Shown here in pieces: positions 44,958 through 54,780 of a DNA stretch of 64,000 nucleotides (the first letter of the stretch is position 1; the number at the start of each line of letters is the position of its first letter). The position numbers and the translations under genes were made by a program. The stretch covers positions 514,394 through 578,393 of the forward strand of contig NZ_JAFLRF010000001.1 in the NCBI RefSeq assembly GCF_017315705.1. The letters run 5' to 3'. The DNA is from Trinickia mobilis (GTDB lineage: Bacteria; Pseudomonadota; Gammaproteobacteria; Burkholderiales; Burkholderiaceae). The notes beneath the pieces are model-generated. The model did no database searches. It was not told the origin of the DNA and worked only from the letters and a program-made list of their open reading frames with translations.

Positions 44958-45279
44958 ACTACCAAGCCGCTCTCGATCGGCAAAGCGATCTCTCGGCCGC
45001 GCTCCACATCTGCCGTAAGCACGGACCCACCCAGTCCATATGCGAATGGCCGGAAAGCAGCCTGTAACTGCCTCAGAAACGCCGATGCCCGGTGACCGCA
45101 AAGGCCGAGAAGCTGAAGCCAGCCCGGCGTCAGCGAATGGCCATTGGATATCGGTGAACCGCCGTAGACACCGTTGCGCCCCGAACACCCGAACGGTTGC
45201 GGGTCGAATATTCGTAGAGGTGGCGCCGAGAATTCGGACAGTTCGTTGAGTGGAAAAGCCAGGGCGTGAGTTGGTCATA
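44958..45279. other. Intergenic region before IS3 remnant
   Basis: No gene was recognised in this 320-base stretch. It should contain the left end of the IS3 element, but the terminal repeat could not be defined because the right end is lost. Confidence 0.35.
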
Positions 45280-45612
45280 ATGGCCGGCAACAATGAACCA
45301 AAAGTGACGAAACGAAACCGACGGACACACTCACCGGCGTTCAAGGCAAATGTGGCACTCGCGGCGCTCAAGGGCGACAAGACGCTGGCAGAGCTGGCCC
45401 AGCAAATTGATGTCCATCCTAATCAGATCACGGACTGGAAGAAGCAAGTGCAGGAGCGGGTTGCCGATGTGTTCGAAGCGGGCAACGCGGCGCCGGCGGC
45501 ACCACGAGTTGACGTGAAGGTACTGCACGCGAAGATCGGGCAGTTGACGCTGGAGAACGATTTTTTAGAAAGCGCGCTCATCAAGGCGGGACTGCTGGGC
45601 GTAAGGCGATGA
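45280..45612 (+). mobile_element. IS3-family transposase OrfA
   Basis: The 110-residue frame is a complete OrfA of an IS3-family element: TKRNRRTHSPAFKANVALAALKG, HTH LAELAQQIDVHPNQITDWK, and a leucine zipper containing VLHAKIGQLTLENDFLESALIKAG. A start at the GTG 24 bases downstream is also possible. The stop overlaps the ATG of OrfB by 4 bases, as in elements using coupled translation or frameshifting. It is a different IS3 lineage from the fragment at 5552. Confidence 0.85.
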
Positions 45613-45950
45613 TCGATCGTGATGACGCCCTGCCGGTGACACAGCAAGCGCGGCTGGTAGGCATCAGCCGGTCGAGCGCCTATTACCAATCGCATGCGGT
45701 CGGCGAAGCGGATCTGAAATTGATGCGCCGGATTGACGAGCTTTACCTCGAGCATCCATTTGCAGGGGCACGAATGCTGGCACGGCTGCTGCGTTGCGAA
45801 GGCATCAAGGTTGGGCGCAGGCACGTCGGCACCCTGATGTAGCGCATGGGCATCGAGGCGTTGTATCGCAAGCCAAACACGAGCTGCAAGCATGCAGCCC
45901 ACAGGATCTGGCCGTACCTGCTGCGCAACCGGAAGATCGACCGGGCCAGT
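45609..45950 (+). pseudogene. IS3-family transposase OrfB, with stop codon and 3' truncation
   Basis: The frame starts as OrfB (RDDALPVTQQARLVGISRSSAYY, then MRRIDELYLEHPFAGARMLARLL) and is interrupted by TAG at 45840-45842. The same frame then continues for about 35 codons in the family pattern (RMGIEALYRKPNTS, IWPYLLRN) before unrelated sequence. The rve catalytic domain (DDE) is wholly missing, so the element is dead. Confidence 0.82.
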
Positions 45951-46304
45951 CCTCTCGTGACGCCTTTCCCTTCGAGATCGAGCATCACTCGCACGAGGCA
46001 AGACCCGGATGTAGAAGTCGGTCGTTAACCGAGGCGGGAATCAACATTCACCTGTATAAATATCTTAATAAGCGATACTAACTAAATTACTCATCCCCGT
46101 CCAGGCCGATAACGGATATCGCCTACTTCAATGCGTCAAGGTAGCGCCTTCTATGCAGTTCTTGTTCATCGGCTCGCGATTTACGCTCCGCGCTTCCTTC
46201 CCACACTCGGTCGCCCTCATGCAGTTGCGCTCCACTTCATTCGCCGTGACCAGCTTATGGCGGGACTTGCACCCGCAGGAGTGCGCCCGTGCTGGGCGCA
46301 CAAT
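45951..46304. other. Region between IS3 remnant and tRNA-Pro fragment
   Basis: No gene is recognisable in this 350-base stretch, which is unusually AT-rich near 46050-46090 (TAAATATCTTAATAAGC). It separates the dead IS from the attachment-site scar. Confidence 0.35.
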
Positions 46305-46337
46305 AAAAAGGACTTACGGCGTTCACCGTAAGTCCTT
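46305..46337 (-). terminator. Rho-independent terminator downstream of tRNA-Pro fragment
   Basis: Perfect 12-base arms AAGGACTTACGG (46308-46319) and CCGTAAGTCCTT (46326-46337) enclose CGTTCA; on the minus strand a T5 run follows. It lies 8 bases beyond the CCA end of the tRNA fragment, as expected for the native 3' flank of a tRNA gene. Confidence 0.8.
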
Positions 46338-46345
46338 GATTTTCC

Positions 46346-46395
46346 TGGCCGGGGCGAGAGGATTTGAACCTCCGACCACCTGCACCCCGTGCAGA
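46346..46395 (-). repeat. tRNA-Pro(GGG) 3' half, probable attachment site
   Basis: Reading the minus strand, the sequence ends with an anticodon-stem-like CTGCACGGGGTGCAGG, a T-arm GGAGGTTCAAATCC, acceptor CGCCCCG and a terminal GCCA, matching the 3' part of proline tRNA with anticodon GGG. The D-arm and 5' acceptor strand are absent, so it is not a functional tRNA. Such 3'-half copies are made when P4-like elements integrate into tRNA genes. Confidence 0.65.
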
Positions 46396-46424
46396 AGCTG
46401 CCGTCACACCGCCGCAGTAGCGTC

Positions 46425-46499
46425 TCAAGTGCTTGCTGTTGCAAATGGCACGACCTTCGCTCCAGCCTTTAGCTGATCGAGGAAGTCAGCCCAACGCTG
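46425..46499 (-). pseudogene. P4-type tyrosine integrase, C-terminal remnant
   Basis: About 24 codons read QRWADFLDQLKAGAKVVPFA before TGA, matching the last helix and tail of P4-type integrases (RxxMMQxWADYLDxLRxGAxVIPF). A TAG lies immediately upstream in frame, and the catalytic Arg-His-Arg-Tyr domain is missing. It is on the same strand as, and 30 bases before, the tRNA-Pro fragment, as in integrative elements where int abuts att. Confidence 0.55.
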
Positions 46500-46563
46500 C
46501 TAGCATAAACCCTTGAAAAACAAAGGGTTCACGGAATCTCAAGGAACACAATGGAGGAGGAGA

Positions 46564-46639
46564 TGGTGGGCCCGGTGGGTTTCGAACCCACGACCAATCG
46601 ATTATGAGTCGACTGCTCTAACCCCTGAGCTACAGGCCC
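46564..46639 (-). tRNA. tRNA-Ile2 (CAT anticodon, lysidine-modified)
   Basis: A full 76-base cloverleaf ending in encoded CCA is present. The 7-base acceptor pairs GGGCCTG with CGGGCCC, the D-arm is GCTC/GAGC, the anticodon loop CTCATAA gives CAT, and the T-arm is GTGGG/CCCAC. The segment GAGCAGTCGACTCATAATCG is very close to E. coli ileX-type tRNA and unlike elongator tRNA-Met, so Ile2 is favoured. The rpoD terminator lies just upstream. Confidence 0.88.
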
Positions 46640-46657
46640 CGCATAGAAACGCACTAC

Positions 46658-46687
46658 AAAAAAAGACCCGGTGTGTTAGGCCGGGTC
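46658..46687 (-). terminator. rpoD transcription terminator
   Basis: Arms GACCCGG (46665-46671) and CCGGGTC (46681-46687) form a hairpin, with a run of seven T on the minus strand after it. It lies 120 bases after the rpoD stop. Confidence 0.75.
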
Positions 46688-46804
46688 CGGCACTACGATT
46701 GACTGCATGATCCGACCCATGGTGCGATCGGATGCAGCTCGATGCGAAGCTTAGCTTAAAACCGCTCAGCCGTGCATCGAATCACGCGCTTCATGCCGCC
46801 TCGA

Positions 46805-49246
46805 TCAATTTCCTTCGAGGAACGACTTGAGCTTGTCCGAACGGCTCGGGTGACGGAGCTTGCGCAGCGCTTTCGCTTCGATCTGGCGAATCCGTTCACG
46901 CGTCACGTCGAATTGCTTTCCGACTTCTTCGAGCGTGTGATCGGTGCTCATCTCGATGCCGAAGCGCATCCGCAGCACCTTCGCTTCGCGAGGCGTCAGC
47001 GAATCGAGCACGTCCTTCACGACGTCGCGCATGCTGGCGTGCAAGGCGGCATCGGACGGCGCAACCGTGTTCGTATCCTCGATGAAGTCACCCAGATGGG
47101 AATCGTCGTCGTCGCCGATCGGCGTTTCCATCGAGATCGGCTCCTTCGCGATCTTCATGATCTTGCGGATCTTGTCTTCCGGCATCTCCATCTTTTCTGC
47201 GAGTGTTGCCGGATCCGGTTCGAGACCGGTTTCCTGCAGGATCTGCCGCGAGATGCGGTTCATCTTATTGATCGTTTCGATCATGTGAACCGGAATCCGG
47301 ATCGTGCGTGCCTGGTCCGCGATCGAGCGCGTGATGGCTTGGCGAATCCACCAGGTTGCGTACGTCGAGAACTTGTAGCCACGGCGATATTCGAACTTGT
47401 CCACCGCCTTCATCAGGCCGATGTTGCCTTCCTGGATCAGATCGAGGAACTGCAGGCCGCGGTTCGTGTACTTCTTCGCGATCGAAATCACGAGACGCAG
47501 GTTCGCCTCGGTCATTTCACGCTTCGCCTGACGCGCCTTCAGTTCGCCGGCCGCCATCTGGCGATTGGTTTCCTTCAGATCCTTAAGCGGCAGCACGACA
47601 CGCGCTTGCAGATCGAGCAGGCGCTGCTGCTGCTCACGGATCGCCGGGATGTTACGCGACAGGATCGCGCTATACGAATGGTTCTCGGCGACGATCTTCT
47701 CCGCCCAGTCGAGATCCGTCTCGTTGCCCGGGAAACGCGCAATGAATTCCGCACGCGGCATGCCGCACTTGTCGACGACCGTATGCAGGATCTGGCGCTC
47801 GACCTGACGCACCTCGTCGACTTGCGCGCGCAGCGTATCGCACAGGCGCTCGACGGTACGCGCGGTGAAGCGGATCGACATCAGCTCGTCTTGAATCGTT
47901 TCCTGCGCCTTCAGGTAGGCCTTCGACTTGTAGCCTTCCTTCTCGAACGCGCGGCGCATCTTGTCGAACCATTCGCTGATGAGCGCGAACTTCTCGAGCG
48001 ACGTACGCTTCAAGGCCTCGAGTTGAGCGGCGTTGGCGGTTGCTTGCGCGCTGCCGTCGTCCTCTTCCTCCTCTTCCTCTTCTTCCTCTTCGGCGTCCTC
48101 TTCTTCGTTCTCGATCGCCTCGGCTTCCTGTGCCGAGAAGCCGTCGGTATCTTCGGCGTTCGGGTCGATCAGGCCGTCGACGAGTTCATCGACGCGAATT
48201 TCCTCGTTCGCAACGCGCTCGGCCATCGCGAGGATGTCGGCGATCGTCGTCGGGCACGCCGAGATGGCCATCACCATGTGCTTGAGGCCGTCCTCGATGC
48301 GCTTCGCGATTTCGATTTCGCCTTCGCGCGTCAAGAGCTCGACCGTGCCCATTTCGCGCATGTACATGCGGACCGGGTCCGTCGTACGGCCGAATTCGGA
48401 ATCGACCGTGGACAGCGCGACTTCGGCTTCCTCTTCGACTTCATCGTCCGACGACGCCGCAGGAGCATTGTCGTTCAGGAGCAGCGTTTCAGCATCGGGG
48501 GCCTGTTCGTAGACCGCCACGCCCATGTCGTTGAACGTGCTGATGATGCCTTCGATCGCCTCGGTCTCGGCAAAATTGTCCGGGAGGTGGTCGTTGATTT
48601 CCGCGTACGTGAGGAACCCGCGCTCCTTGCCGAGCTTGATGAGCGCGCGCAGCTTCGAGCGGCGCTCTTCGAGTTCCTCGGCCGTGCCCGGCTGCGTCGA
48701 CGCAAAAGCGTCCTTCAGGAGCGCCTTTTCCTTCGCGCGACGGTCGCGTGCCTTGGCCTTTTCGCCTTTGCCCGGAGCGGCCTGCGGCTCTTCGCCCTGG
48801 GTTGCGTCGTCATCGACGGATACTTCGTTCAGCTTTTTCGTCATGGAGTTCGCCATACCGGCTATAGTCTCGACTCGCGGCTGCTGGACTTCAGCCGGTT
48901 GAACCGTGGATACTGGAGTGTCGCTGGCTGCCGAATCGTCCGGCATGGCAGCCGCGCCCCTTACGCTTTTCAAACTCGCCCGCTTTGCGGAGGGTTTCAC
49001 CTCCGGCTTCGGGGCCGTCCTCGTTGCTTTGGCGGCCTTGGCCACCGTTGCGGGGGCCGCTCGTGCTGCCGGCGCGGTCGAGGACTTTTTCGTCGCAGGG
49101 CTCGCTACGCTGGCAACCGGCGACCTCCCGGCGGAAGAAGTTGCGGACCTGGCCTTTGCGACCGTTCTGGTCGGCTCCGTTGAGCCCACTGTGCCTTTAT
49201 CCGCCGCTTTTTTCCCGCCCGCAGTTCCGCCTGTCGTCTTTGCCAT
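46805..49246 (-). CDS. rpoD: RNA polymerase primary sigma factor
   Basis: This 813-residue protein is the housekeeping sigma-70. Region 1.1 is followed by a long Lys/Ala-rich N-terminal extension typical of Burkholderia and an acidic run of glutamates near residues 380-397. Region 2 is clear ([37 protein letters not shown]), region 3 follows, and region 4.2 has the [23 protein letters not shown]. It binds -10/-35 promoters and starts most growth-phase transcription. Its order with dnaG and rpsU matches the macromolecular synthesis operon, although here rpsU-yqeY-dnaG-rpoD all run on the minus strand. Confidence 0.98.
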   Translation of the reverse strand: MAKTTGGTAGGKKAADKGTVGSTEPTRTVAKARSATSSAGRSPVASVASPATKKSSTAPAARAAPATVAKAAKATRTAPKPEVKPSAKRASLKSVRGAAAMPDDSAASDTPVSTVQPAEVQQPRVETIAGMANSMTKKLNEVSVDDDATQGEEPQAAPGKGEKAKARDRRAKEKALLKDAFASTQPGTAEELEERRSKLRALIKLGKERGFLTYAEINDHLPDNFAETEAIEGIISTFNDMGVAVYEQAPDAETLLLNDNAPAASSDDEVEEEAEVALSTVDSEFGRTTDPVRMYMREMGTVELLTREGEIEIAKRIEDGLKHMVMAISACPTTIADILAMAERVANEEIRVDELVDGLIDPNAEDTDGFSAQEAEAIENEEEDAEEEEEEEEEEDDGSAQATANAAQLEALKRTSLEKFALISEWFDKMRRAFEKEGYKSKAYLKAQETIQDELMSIRFTARTVERLCDTLRAQVDEVRQVERQILHTVVDKCGMPRAEFIARFPGNETDLDWAEKIVAENHSYSAILSRNIPAIREQQQRLLDLQARVVLPLKDLKETNRQMAAGELKARQAKREMTEANLRLVISIAKKYTNRGLQFLDLIQEGNIGLMKAVDKFEYRRGYKFSTYATWWIRQAITRSIADQARTIRIPVHMIETINKMNRISRQILQETGLEPDPATLAEKMEMPEDKIRKIMKIAKEPISMETPIGDDDDSHLGDFIEDTNTVAPSDAALHASMRDVVKDVLDSLTPREAKVLRMRFGIEMSTDHTLEEVGKQFDVTRERIRQIEAKALRKLRHPSRSDKLKSFLEGN

Positions 49247-49324
49247 CGCGAATCTCGCCTTTGCTTAGAAAACAAACCGCTGAAAACCTTTTATTATAGC
49301 ACGTCGGTTTCAGCCCTTCCCGAG

Positions 49325-51205
49325 TCACAACCCGAGCTGACGCTTCATGTCAGCCCGCCTCTGGTTCAAATCTGCAAACTCCGCAATCTCTTCGGGGGTG
49401 AACTTCGACTGCCGAGACAAGCGCTCGAGCCGCTCGCAGCAGGCGTCGTAGCGCATCTTGAGAATCGCCGCCTGAAACTCTTCCCCCGCGATGCGCTCAC
49501 GATCGCGGTGCGCTTCCAGGACGGCCTCGTCTTCCGGGTTCTGCAGCAACAGGTCTCGCACGTTTTCATCATAGACCAGAATTTCCCGAAAAATTTCTTC
49601 GAAAGTCGGTGCATTCACCGACTCCCGCAGCAGATCCGACAGCAGCCGGAACTCGGCCGCATCGCCCAGTGCGCGGGCGTGGACGATCACTTCCTCGAAT
49701 AATTCGGCATTGCGAGCGCTCGTCAAGAGCGCTTGTTCGCTTTCCTCGTCGAGCCCGGCGACGATCCGCGGATGCATCACCAGATTGCGCAACGCGCGCT
49801 CCTCGCTGCCCGTTACGCGGCGCCGCTCGCTCTTGGCGGGCGCCTTGCGCGCGGGCGCGGCGATCCGCGCATCGACTTCGCACAAGGCCGCCACTTCCTC
49901 GAACGGAATATCGAGGCGGTCCGCGAACATGTGCATGATCTGCGCGCGCAGCGCGTTCGCCGGCAGCGCCTGCAAGAGCGGCTTCGCGTCGAACAGCGCT
50001 TTCGCGCGGCCTTCCGGCGTATCGAGCTCCTTGCCGGCCAGGACTTCGTTCAGCATGAATTGCGACAGCGGCATCGCGTGCTCGACCTGCTCCGAAAACG
50101 CGTCGGCGCCGAACTCGCGCACGTAGCTGTCCGGATCGTGCTCCGTCGGCAGGAACAGGAACCGGATCGTGCGGTTGTCGGCGGCGTGCGGCAGGCAAGC
50201 ATCCATCGCGCGACGCGCGGCGCGCCGGCCGGCGGCGTCGCCGTCAAAGCTGAAAATGACCGTGTCCGTCTGGCGCAGCAGTTTCTGCACATGAATCGGC
50301 GTGCAAGCCGTGCCGAGCGTCGCTACCGCGTTCGGGAATCCTAGCTGCGCGAGCGCCACGACGTCCATGTAGCCTTCGACAACCAGCACATAGCGCGACT
50401 CGCGAATCGCAAGACGCGCTTCGAAAAGCCCATACAGCTCGCTGCCTTTGTTAAATAGCGGCGTTTCCGGCGAATTCAAATACTTCGGCTCGCCGCCTTC
50501 GAGCACCCGTCCGCCGAAGCCGATCACCTGCCCCTTCACGTTGCGGATCGGGAACATGATCCGCTCGCGAAACCGGTCATAACGGCGCGCAGCACCCTGC
50601 GCGTCGGTCTTCTCGCTGACGATCACGAGACCCGATTCGACGAGCGAATCGTCCCGATAGTCGGGAAAGACGGCTTCGAGATTCTGCCAGCCGTCCGGCG
50701 CATAGCCGAGCCCGAAGCGCGCGGCGATCTCGCCCGTGAGGCCGCGTTTTTTCAGGTACTGGACCGCATTCGGCGCGCCCCGCAACTGCTTTCGATAGTA
50801 GTCGCAAGCGTGCTGCATCACGTCGGAGAGCGCGGTCGTCACGGCTTTCGACACCGCAGGCGCATAGCCTTCGCCGACGCCGCCGAACTTCCCTCCACCG
50901 CGCGCGGGCGACGGCTCCTGCGGCACGGTCAGCCCCACCGACTGCGCCAGCTCGTTCACCGCTTCCGGAAACGTGAGCCCGGCGTGCTCCATCAGGAAGC
51001 CGATCGCAGTGCCGTGCGCACCGCAGCCGAAGCAGTGATAAAACTGCTTAGTCGGGCTAACCGTAAACGACGGGCTCTTCTCGTTGTGAAACGGGCAGAG
51101 CCCCATGAAATTCGCACCGCCCTTCTTCAACTGGACGTACCGGCCGACCACGTCGACGATATCGACGCGGTTCAGCAGATCCTGAAGGAACGAATGCGGA
51201 ATCAC
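49325..51205 (-). CDS. dnaG: DNA primase
   Basis: This is a 626-residue primase that makes RNA primers for replication and binds DnaB. The zinc-binding motif is CPFHNEKSPSF followed by YHCFGCG, the TOPRIM active site is in VVEGYMDVVAL and FDGDAAGRRA, and the C-terminal helical helicase-binding domain is present. The GTG start at 51205 gives the canonical IPHSFLQDLLNRVDIVDVV; the open frame upstream is not family-like. It precedes rpoD by 78 bases. Confidence 0.97.
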   Translation of the reverse strand: MIPHSFLQDLLNRVDIVDVVGRYVQLKKGGANFMGLCPFHNEKSPSFTVSPTKQFYHCFGCGAHGTAIGFLMEHAGLTFPEAVNELAQSVGLTVPQEPSPARGGGKFGGVGEGYAPAVSKAVTTALSDVMQHACDYYRKQLRGAPNAVQYLKKRGLTGEIAARFGLGYAPDGWQNLEAVFPDYRDDSLVESGLVIVSEKTDAQGAARRYDRFRERIMFPIRNVKGQVIGFGGRVLEGGEPKYLNSPETPLFNKGSELYGLFEARLAIRESRYVLVVEGYMDVVALAQLGFPNAVATLGTACTPIHVQKLLRQTDTVIFSFDGDAAGRRAARRAMDACLPHAADNRTIRFLFLPTEHDPDSYVREFGADAFSEQVEHAMPLSQFMLNEVLAGKELDTPEGRAKALFDAKPLLQALPANALRAQIMHMFADRLDIPFEEVAALCEVDARIAAPARKAPAKSERRRVTGSEERALRNLVMHPRIVAGLDEESEQALLTSARNAELFEEVIVHARALGDAAEFRLLSDLLRESVNAPTFEEIFREILVYDENVRDLLLQNPEDEAVLEAHRDRERIAGEEFQAAILKMRYDACCERLERLSRQSKFTPEEIAEFADLNQRRADMKRQLGL

Positions 51206-51344
51206 GGTTGGTTTGCGAACTTTGAACGGATAGGCTTGGCGGCCTCGTCTGCAAGCGGGCCGCTTTGGCACGCCGCAAGGCGTGCCGGACAACCGGAACA
51301 ACTCAATGCGTGGCTGCCGCGCGATGGTTGCGTCAACGCGCGGA

Positions 51345-51791
51345 CTACTTCGCGAGCGCCGCTTTGACGAGCGAGGACACCGCCGTCATGTCGGCTCGGC
51401 CAGCGAGCTTGCCTTTCAGCACGCCCATCACCTTGCCCATGTCCTGCGGCCCCGCGGCACCTGTCTGAACGACTGCTGCCTGCACTTCAGCCGCGATTTC
51501 GGTCTCCGACAGCTGCTCCGGCATATACGCAGCCAGCACGGCGAGCTCGGCGCTTTCCTGGCCGACGAGATCGGCCCGGCCCGCCGCCTCGAACTGGGCG
51601 ATCGAATCCTTGCGCTGCTTGATCATCTTGTCGATGACGGCGGTGACGGCCGCGTCGTCGAGCGTCGTCTGCTCATCGACTTCGCGTTGCTTGATCGCCG
51701 CGAGCAGCAGCCGGATCGTGCCGAGACGCTGGGTCTCGCGCGCCCGCATGGCCGCTTTCATATCGTCGTTGATGCGATCCTTCAGACTCAT
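51345..51791 (-). CDS. yqeY: GatB/YqeY-domain protein
   Basis: This is a 148-residue helical protein homologous to the tail of the GatB amidotransferase subunit (SLKDRINDDMKAAMRARET, MPEQLSETEIAAEVQ, DMGKVMGVLKGKLAGRADM). It is thought to bind tRNA but has no clear function. It lies between rpsU and dnaG, as in most betaproteobacteria, and is transcribed with them. Confidence 0.95.
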   Translation of the reverse strand: MSLKDRINDDMKAAMRARETQRLGTIRLLLAAIKQREVDEQTTLDDAAVTAVIDKMIKQRKDSIAQFEAAGRADLVGQESAELAVLAAYMPEQLSETEIAAEVQAAVVQTGAAGPQDMGKVMGVLKGKLAGRADMTAVSSLVKAALAK

Positions 51792-51853
51792 CTTTCACCT
51801 GGATGCGTTGGGGGTGGTTAAGGCGCCCGGCAGCCTGGCAGGCATGAACACAA

Positions 51854-51886
51854 AAACCCGCTTGGGATGTTTCCTCAAGCGGGTTT
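51854..51886 (-). terminator. Terminator/attenuator after rpsU
   Basis: Arms AAACCCGCTTG and CAAGCGGGTTT (11 bases each) with a T5 run on the minus strand lie between rpsU and yqeY. It likely lets rpsU be expressed more strongly than the downstream primase and sigma genes. Confidence 0.8.
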
Positions 51887-51968
51887 GCGCGGCATGCGAG
51901 ATGATCAGGGCATGGCGCGGGTTCGCCAGACACACGCGCCGCCTGAAAATAGGCGGCGCGCAACAAAA

Positions 51969-52181
51969 TCAGTAGAACTTCTTCGGCAGCATCTGGCTGC
52001 GCAGGCGCTTGAAGTGGCGTTTCACTGCGGCAGCCTTCTTGCGCTTGCGCTCAGCCGTAGGCTTTTCGTAAAACTCGCGCGCGCGAAGTTCGGTCAAAAG
52101 ACCGTTCTTTTCGATCGTGCGCTTGAAACGGCGCATCGCGACTTCAAAAGGCTCGTTTTCTTTTACGCGGATTATCGTCAT
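51969..52181 (-). CDS. rpsU: 30S ribosomal protein S21
   Basis: This is the 70-residue S21 protein, basic throughout ([22 protein letters not shown], then [18 protein letters not shown]), with the normal end LPKKFY. S21 binds the 30S platform near the anti-Shine-Dalgarno region. As first gene of the macromolecular synthesis operon it is followed by a terminator at 51854-51886. Confidence 0.98.
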   Translation of the reverse strand: MTIIRVKENEPFEVAMRRFKRTIEKNGLLTELRAREFYEKPTAERKRKKAAAVKRHFKRLRSQMLPKKFY

Positions 52182-52214
52182 TTTTCAATAACGGGAATTT
52201 TCCAAAGGCTGTGG

Positions 52215-52223
52215 AGTATAGCA
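52215..52223 (-). promoter_or_regulatory. rpsU promoter, extended -10
   Basis: The minus strand reads TGCTATACT, an extended -10 element, 34 bases before the rpsU start. No good -35 lies at the standard distance (TTGACA is 26 bases away), fitting an extended -10 promoter. Confidence 0.45.
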
Positions 52224-52251
52224 GACCTCGGACATAAGTATACGGGCGTTG

Positions 52252-53469
52252 TCAAGCGCTTCGCACAAAATCGGCGGCGGCCTGCCCTGCGGCAACGCCA
52301 GAAGCCCATGCCCATTGGAAGTTGTAGCCGCCGAGCCAACCCGTCACGTCGACCGCCTCGCCGATGAAATACAAGCCTGGCACGCGCTCGCTCATCATCG
52401 TCGCCGACGATAGCTCGCGCGTATCGACGCCCCCCTTCGTCACTTCGGCCTTCTTGTAGCCTTCAGTGCCGTTCGGGGTGAGCGTCCAGCGCTTGAGCGC
52501 CTCACCGATCTGTCGCAGCGTCTTGTCTGGCAGGTCGGCAATGCGCGCGTCGACGGGAACGCCGTGCGTTTCGAGCCAAACGTGCGCAAGACGCACCGGC
52601 ACCCATTCAGCCAGCAAGCTGCCGATCTGACGCTTGGTGCCGGACTTTGCCTGCAGCAGGTCGGCGGTCGCGTCGCGTTCGGGCAGCAGGTCGACGCAAA
52701 TCGGTTCGCCCGGCTTCCAATAGCTCGAAATCTGCAGGACGCCGGGCCCCGACAGGCCGCGATGAGTGAGCAGCAAATCTTCGACGAACTCACCGCAGGA
52801 CTTCTTCTGGCCCGTCGCCAAGGCGACCTCGAGCGAGACGCCGGACAGCGGCACGAACGGTGCCCATTCATCAGTCGAAAAGGTCAGTGGGACGAGCGCA
52901 GGACGCGTGTCCACGAGCTTGTGGCCGAATTGCTTCGCGAAACGGTAGGCGAAATCGGTGGCGCCGATCTTCGGGATCGACAGGCCGCCCGTGGCGATGA
53001 CGAGCGCGCGGGCGCCGACCGGTCCCGCGTTCGTGTCGAGCGCGAAGCCGTCGGCGTCTTGAAGGCGCACGGCGTCGACCATGACCGGACGGCGCCATGT
53101 AATCCGGCCCGTGTCGCACTCGGCCTTGAGCATATCGATGACCGACTCGCTCGAATGGTCGCAAAACAGTTGCCCGCGATGTTTTTCGTGCCACGCGACC
53201 CGGTGCCGCTTCAACAAGGCCAGAAAATCTCGCGGCGTATAGCGCGCGAGCGCCGAGCGGCAAAAATGCGGATTGGCCGAGAGATAGTTCGCGGGGCCCG
53301 CGTGGAGGTTCGTGAAGTTGCAGCGCCCGCCGCCCGAAATGCGGATTTTCTCGGCGAGCCGCGGCGAGTGATCGATCAGCACCACGCGCCGCCCCAGCTG
53401 TCCCGCGACTGCCGCGCACATCATGCCGGCCGCGCCGGCGCCGATCACCGCTATGTCGAAAGATTCCAT
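52252..53469 (-). CDS. BaiN/HI0933-family NAD(P)/FAD-dependent oxidoreductase
   Basis: This 405-residue flavoprotein has the FAD dinucleotide motif [19 protein letters not shown], the family signature [10 protein letters not shown] and the end [24 protein letters not shown]. Members include BaiN (bile acid reductase) and YhiN; most have unknown substrates. ATG starts at 53469 and 53478 are both possible. It is divergent from tsaD and commonly placed beside rpsU in betaproteobacteria. Confidence 0.93.
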   Translation of the reverse strand: MESFDIAVIGAGAAGMMCAAVAGQLGRRVVLIDHSPRLAEKIRISGGGRCNFTNLHAGPANYLSANPHFCRSALARYTPRDFLALLKRHRVAWHEKHRGQLFCDHSSESVIDMLKAECDTGRITWRRPVMVDAVRLQDADGFALDTNAGPVGARALVIATGGLSIPKIGATDFAYRFAKQFGHKLVDTRPALVPLTFSTDEWAPFVPLSGVSLEVALATGQKKSCGEFVEDLLLTHRGLSGPGVLQISSYWKPGEPICVDLLPERDATADLLQAKSGTKRQIGSLLAEWVPVRLAHVWLETHGVPVDARIADLPDKTLRQIGEALKRWTLTPNGTEGYKKAEVTKGGVDTRELSSATMMSERVPGLYFIGEAVDVTGWLGGYNFQWAWASGVAAGQAAADFVRSA

Positions 53470-53539
53470 GGCGCGCATTGTACCTGCGCCGCCTGCGGGA
53501 CCTGCGGCCGCGCTGGTATACTTTTAAGCTTGCCTAATA

Positions 53540-53568
53540 AGCCCTTTATAGAGCCCTTTATAGGGCTC
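53540..53568 (+). repeat. Tandem 12-base repeat and hairpin upstream of tsaD
   Basis: The 12-mer AGCCCTTTATAG occurs twice directly in tandem (53540-53551 and 53552-53563), and GAGCCC/GGGCTC (53551-53568) could form a hairpin around TTTATA. It lies 52 bases before the tsaD start and could affect its expression or that of the divergent flavoprotein. Confidence 0.5.
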
Positions 53569-53619
53569 GGGCCTAACGTCCCTTCTTGGCGTTTTCCCAC
53601 GCCGCTCGCGATACAAAAC

Positions 53620-54645
53620 ATGCTTGTTCTCGGCATCGAAAGCTCCTGCGACGAAACCGGCCTCGCGCTCTATGACACCGAGCGCGGCCTGCTCGCCCAC
53701 GCGCTGCACTCGCAGATCGCGATGCACCGCGAATACGGCGGCGTCGTGCCGGAGCTGGCCTCGCGCGACCATATCCGCCGCGCGCTGCCGCTGCTCGAAG
53801 ACGTGCTCGCGCGTGCCGGCGCGGCTCGCCCGGACATCGATGCGATCGCCTTCACACAAGGGCCCGGGCTCGCGGGCGCGTTGCTGGTCGGCGCGAGCAT
53901 TGCGAACGCGCTGGCCATGGCTTGGGACAAGCCCACCATCGGCATCCATCATCTCGAAGGGCACTTGCTGTCGCCGCTGCTCGTCGACGCGCCCCCGCCC
54001 TTTCCGTTCGTCGCGCTGCTCGTGTCCGGCGGACATACGCAGTTGATGCGCGTGACGGATGTCGGCGTCTATGAAACGCTCGGCGAAACGCTCGACGATG
54101 CTGCCGGCGAGGCCTTCGACAAAACCGCCAAGCTGCTCGGGCTCGGCTACCCGGGAGGCCCGGAAGTCTCGCGGCTCGCCGAATTCGGCACGCCGGGCGC
54201 GGTCGTGCTGCCGCGTCCGATGCTGCATTCCGGCGACCTCGACTTCAGCTTCAGCGGCCTGAAAACCGCCGTGCTCACGCAGATGAAGAAGCTCGGCTCG
54301 AACGTCTGCGAGCAGGCGAAAGCGGACCTCGCGCGCGGCTTCGTCGATGCGGCAGTCGACGTGCTTGCGGCCAAGTCGCTCGCCGCGCTCAAGAAGACGA
54401 AGCTCAAGCGCCTCGTCGTCGCAGGCGGTGTCGGCGCAAACCGGCAGTTGCGCGAGGCGCTTTCGGCCGCGGCGCAAAAGCGCGGCTTCGACGTGCATTA
54501 CCCGGACCTCTCGCTCTGCACGGACAACGGCGCGATGATCGCGCTCGCAGGCGCGCTGCGTCTCGCGCGTTGGCCCGCGCAGGCCAATCGGGACTACGCG
54601 TTCACAGTGAAGCCGCGCTGGGACCTTTCCTCGCTCGCGCGGTAA
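53620..54645 (+). CDS. tsaD: tRNA N6-threonylcarbamoyladenosine transferase subunit
   Basis: This 341-residue ASKHA-fold enzyme transfers the threonylcarbamoyl group to A37 of tRNAs decoding ANN codons, together with TsaB, TsaE and TsaC. The start [16 protein letters not shown], the metal-binding [15 protein letters not shown] and the end segment containing GAMIALAG are all typical. The ATG at 53620 is the only start that gives the standard N-terminus. Confidence 0.97.
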   Translation: MLVLGIESSCDETGLALYDTERGLLAHALHSQIAMHREYGGVVPELASRDHIRRALPLLEDVLARAGAARPDIDAIAFTQGPGLAGALLVGASIANALAMAWDKPTIGIHHLEGHLLSPLLVDAPPPFPFVALLVSGGHTQLMRVTDVGVYETLGETLDDAAGEAFDKTAKLLGLGYPGGPEVSRLAEFGTPGAVVLPRPMLHSGDLDFSFSGLKTAVLTQMKKLGSNVCEQAKADLARGFVDAAVDVLAAKSLAALKKTKLKRLVVAGGVGANRQLREALSAAAQKRGFDVHYPDLSLCTDNGAMIALAGALRLARWPAQANRDYAFTVKPRWDLSSLAR

Positions 54646-54780
54646 CCGCCCGCTCAAGAACACGCCGAACTCGCGCTCAGAACCGGTGTTGCAGTCCCGC
54701 CGCCCACCACGCCGAACGGGGGGCACTACGGTCGTCGTGACGTTCCCTTCGAAGACCGACTAGGAAGCCAATCAGCCGAC

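Noticed and set aside
46772-49183. An 803-codon open frame on the plus strand
   Set aside because: It is exactly antisense to rpoD and rich in Arg, His and Leu, a by-product of the GC-rich code. The rpoD protein is unmistakable.
52564-53619. A 352-codon N-terminal extension in the tsaD frame
   Set aside because: Runs antisense through the flavoprotein gene; TsaD starts at 53620 with the canonical sequence.
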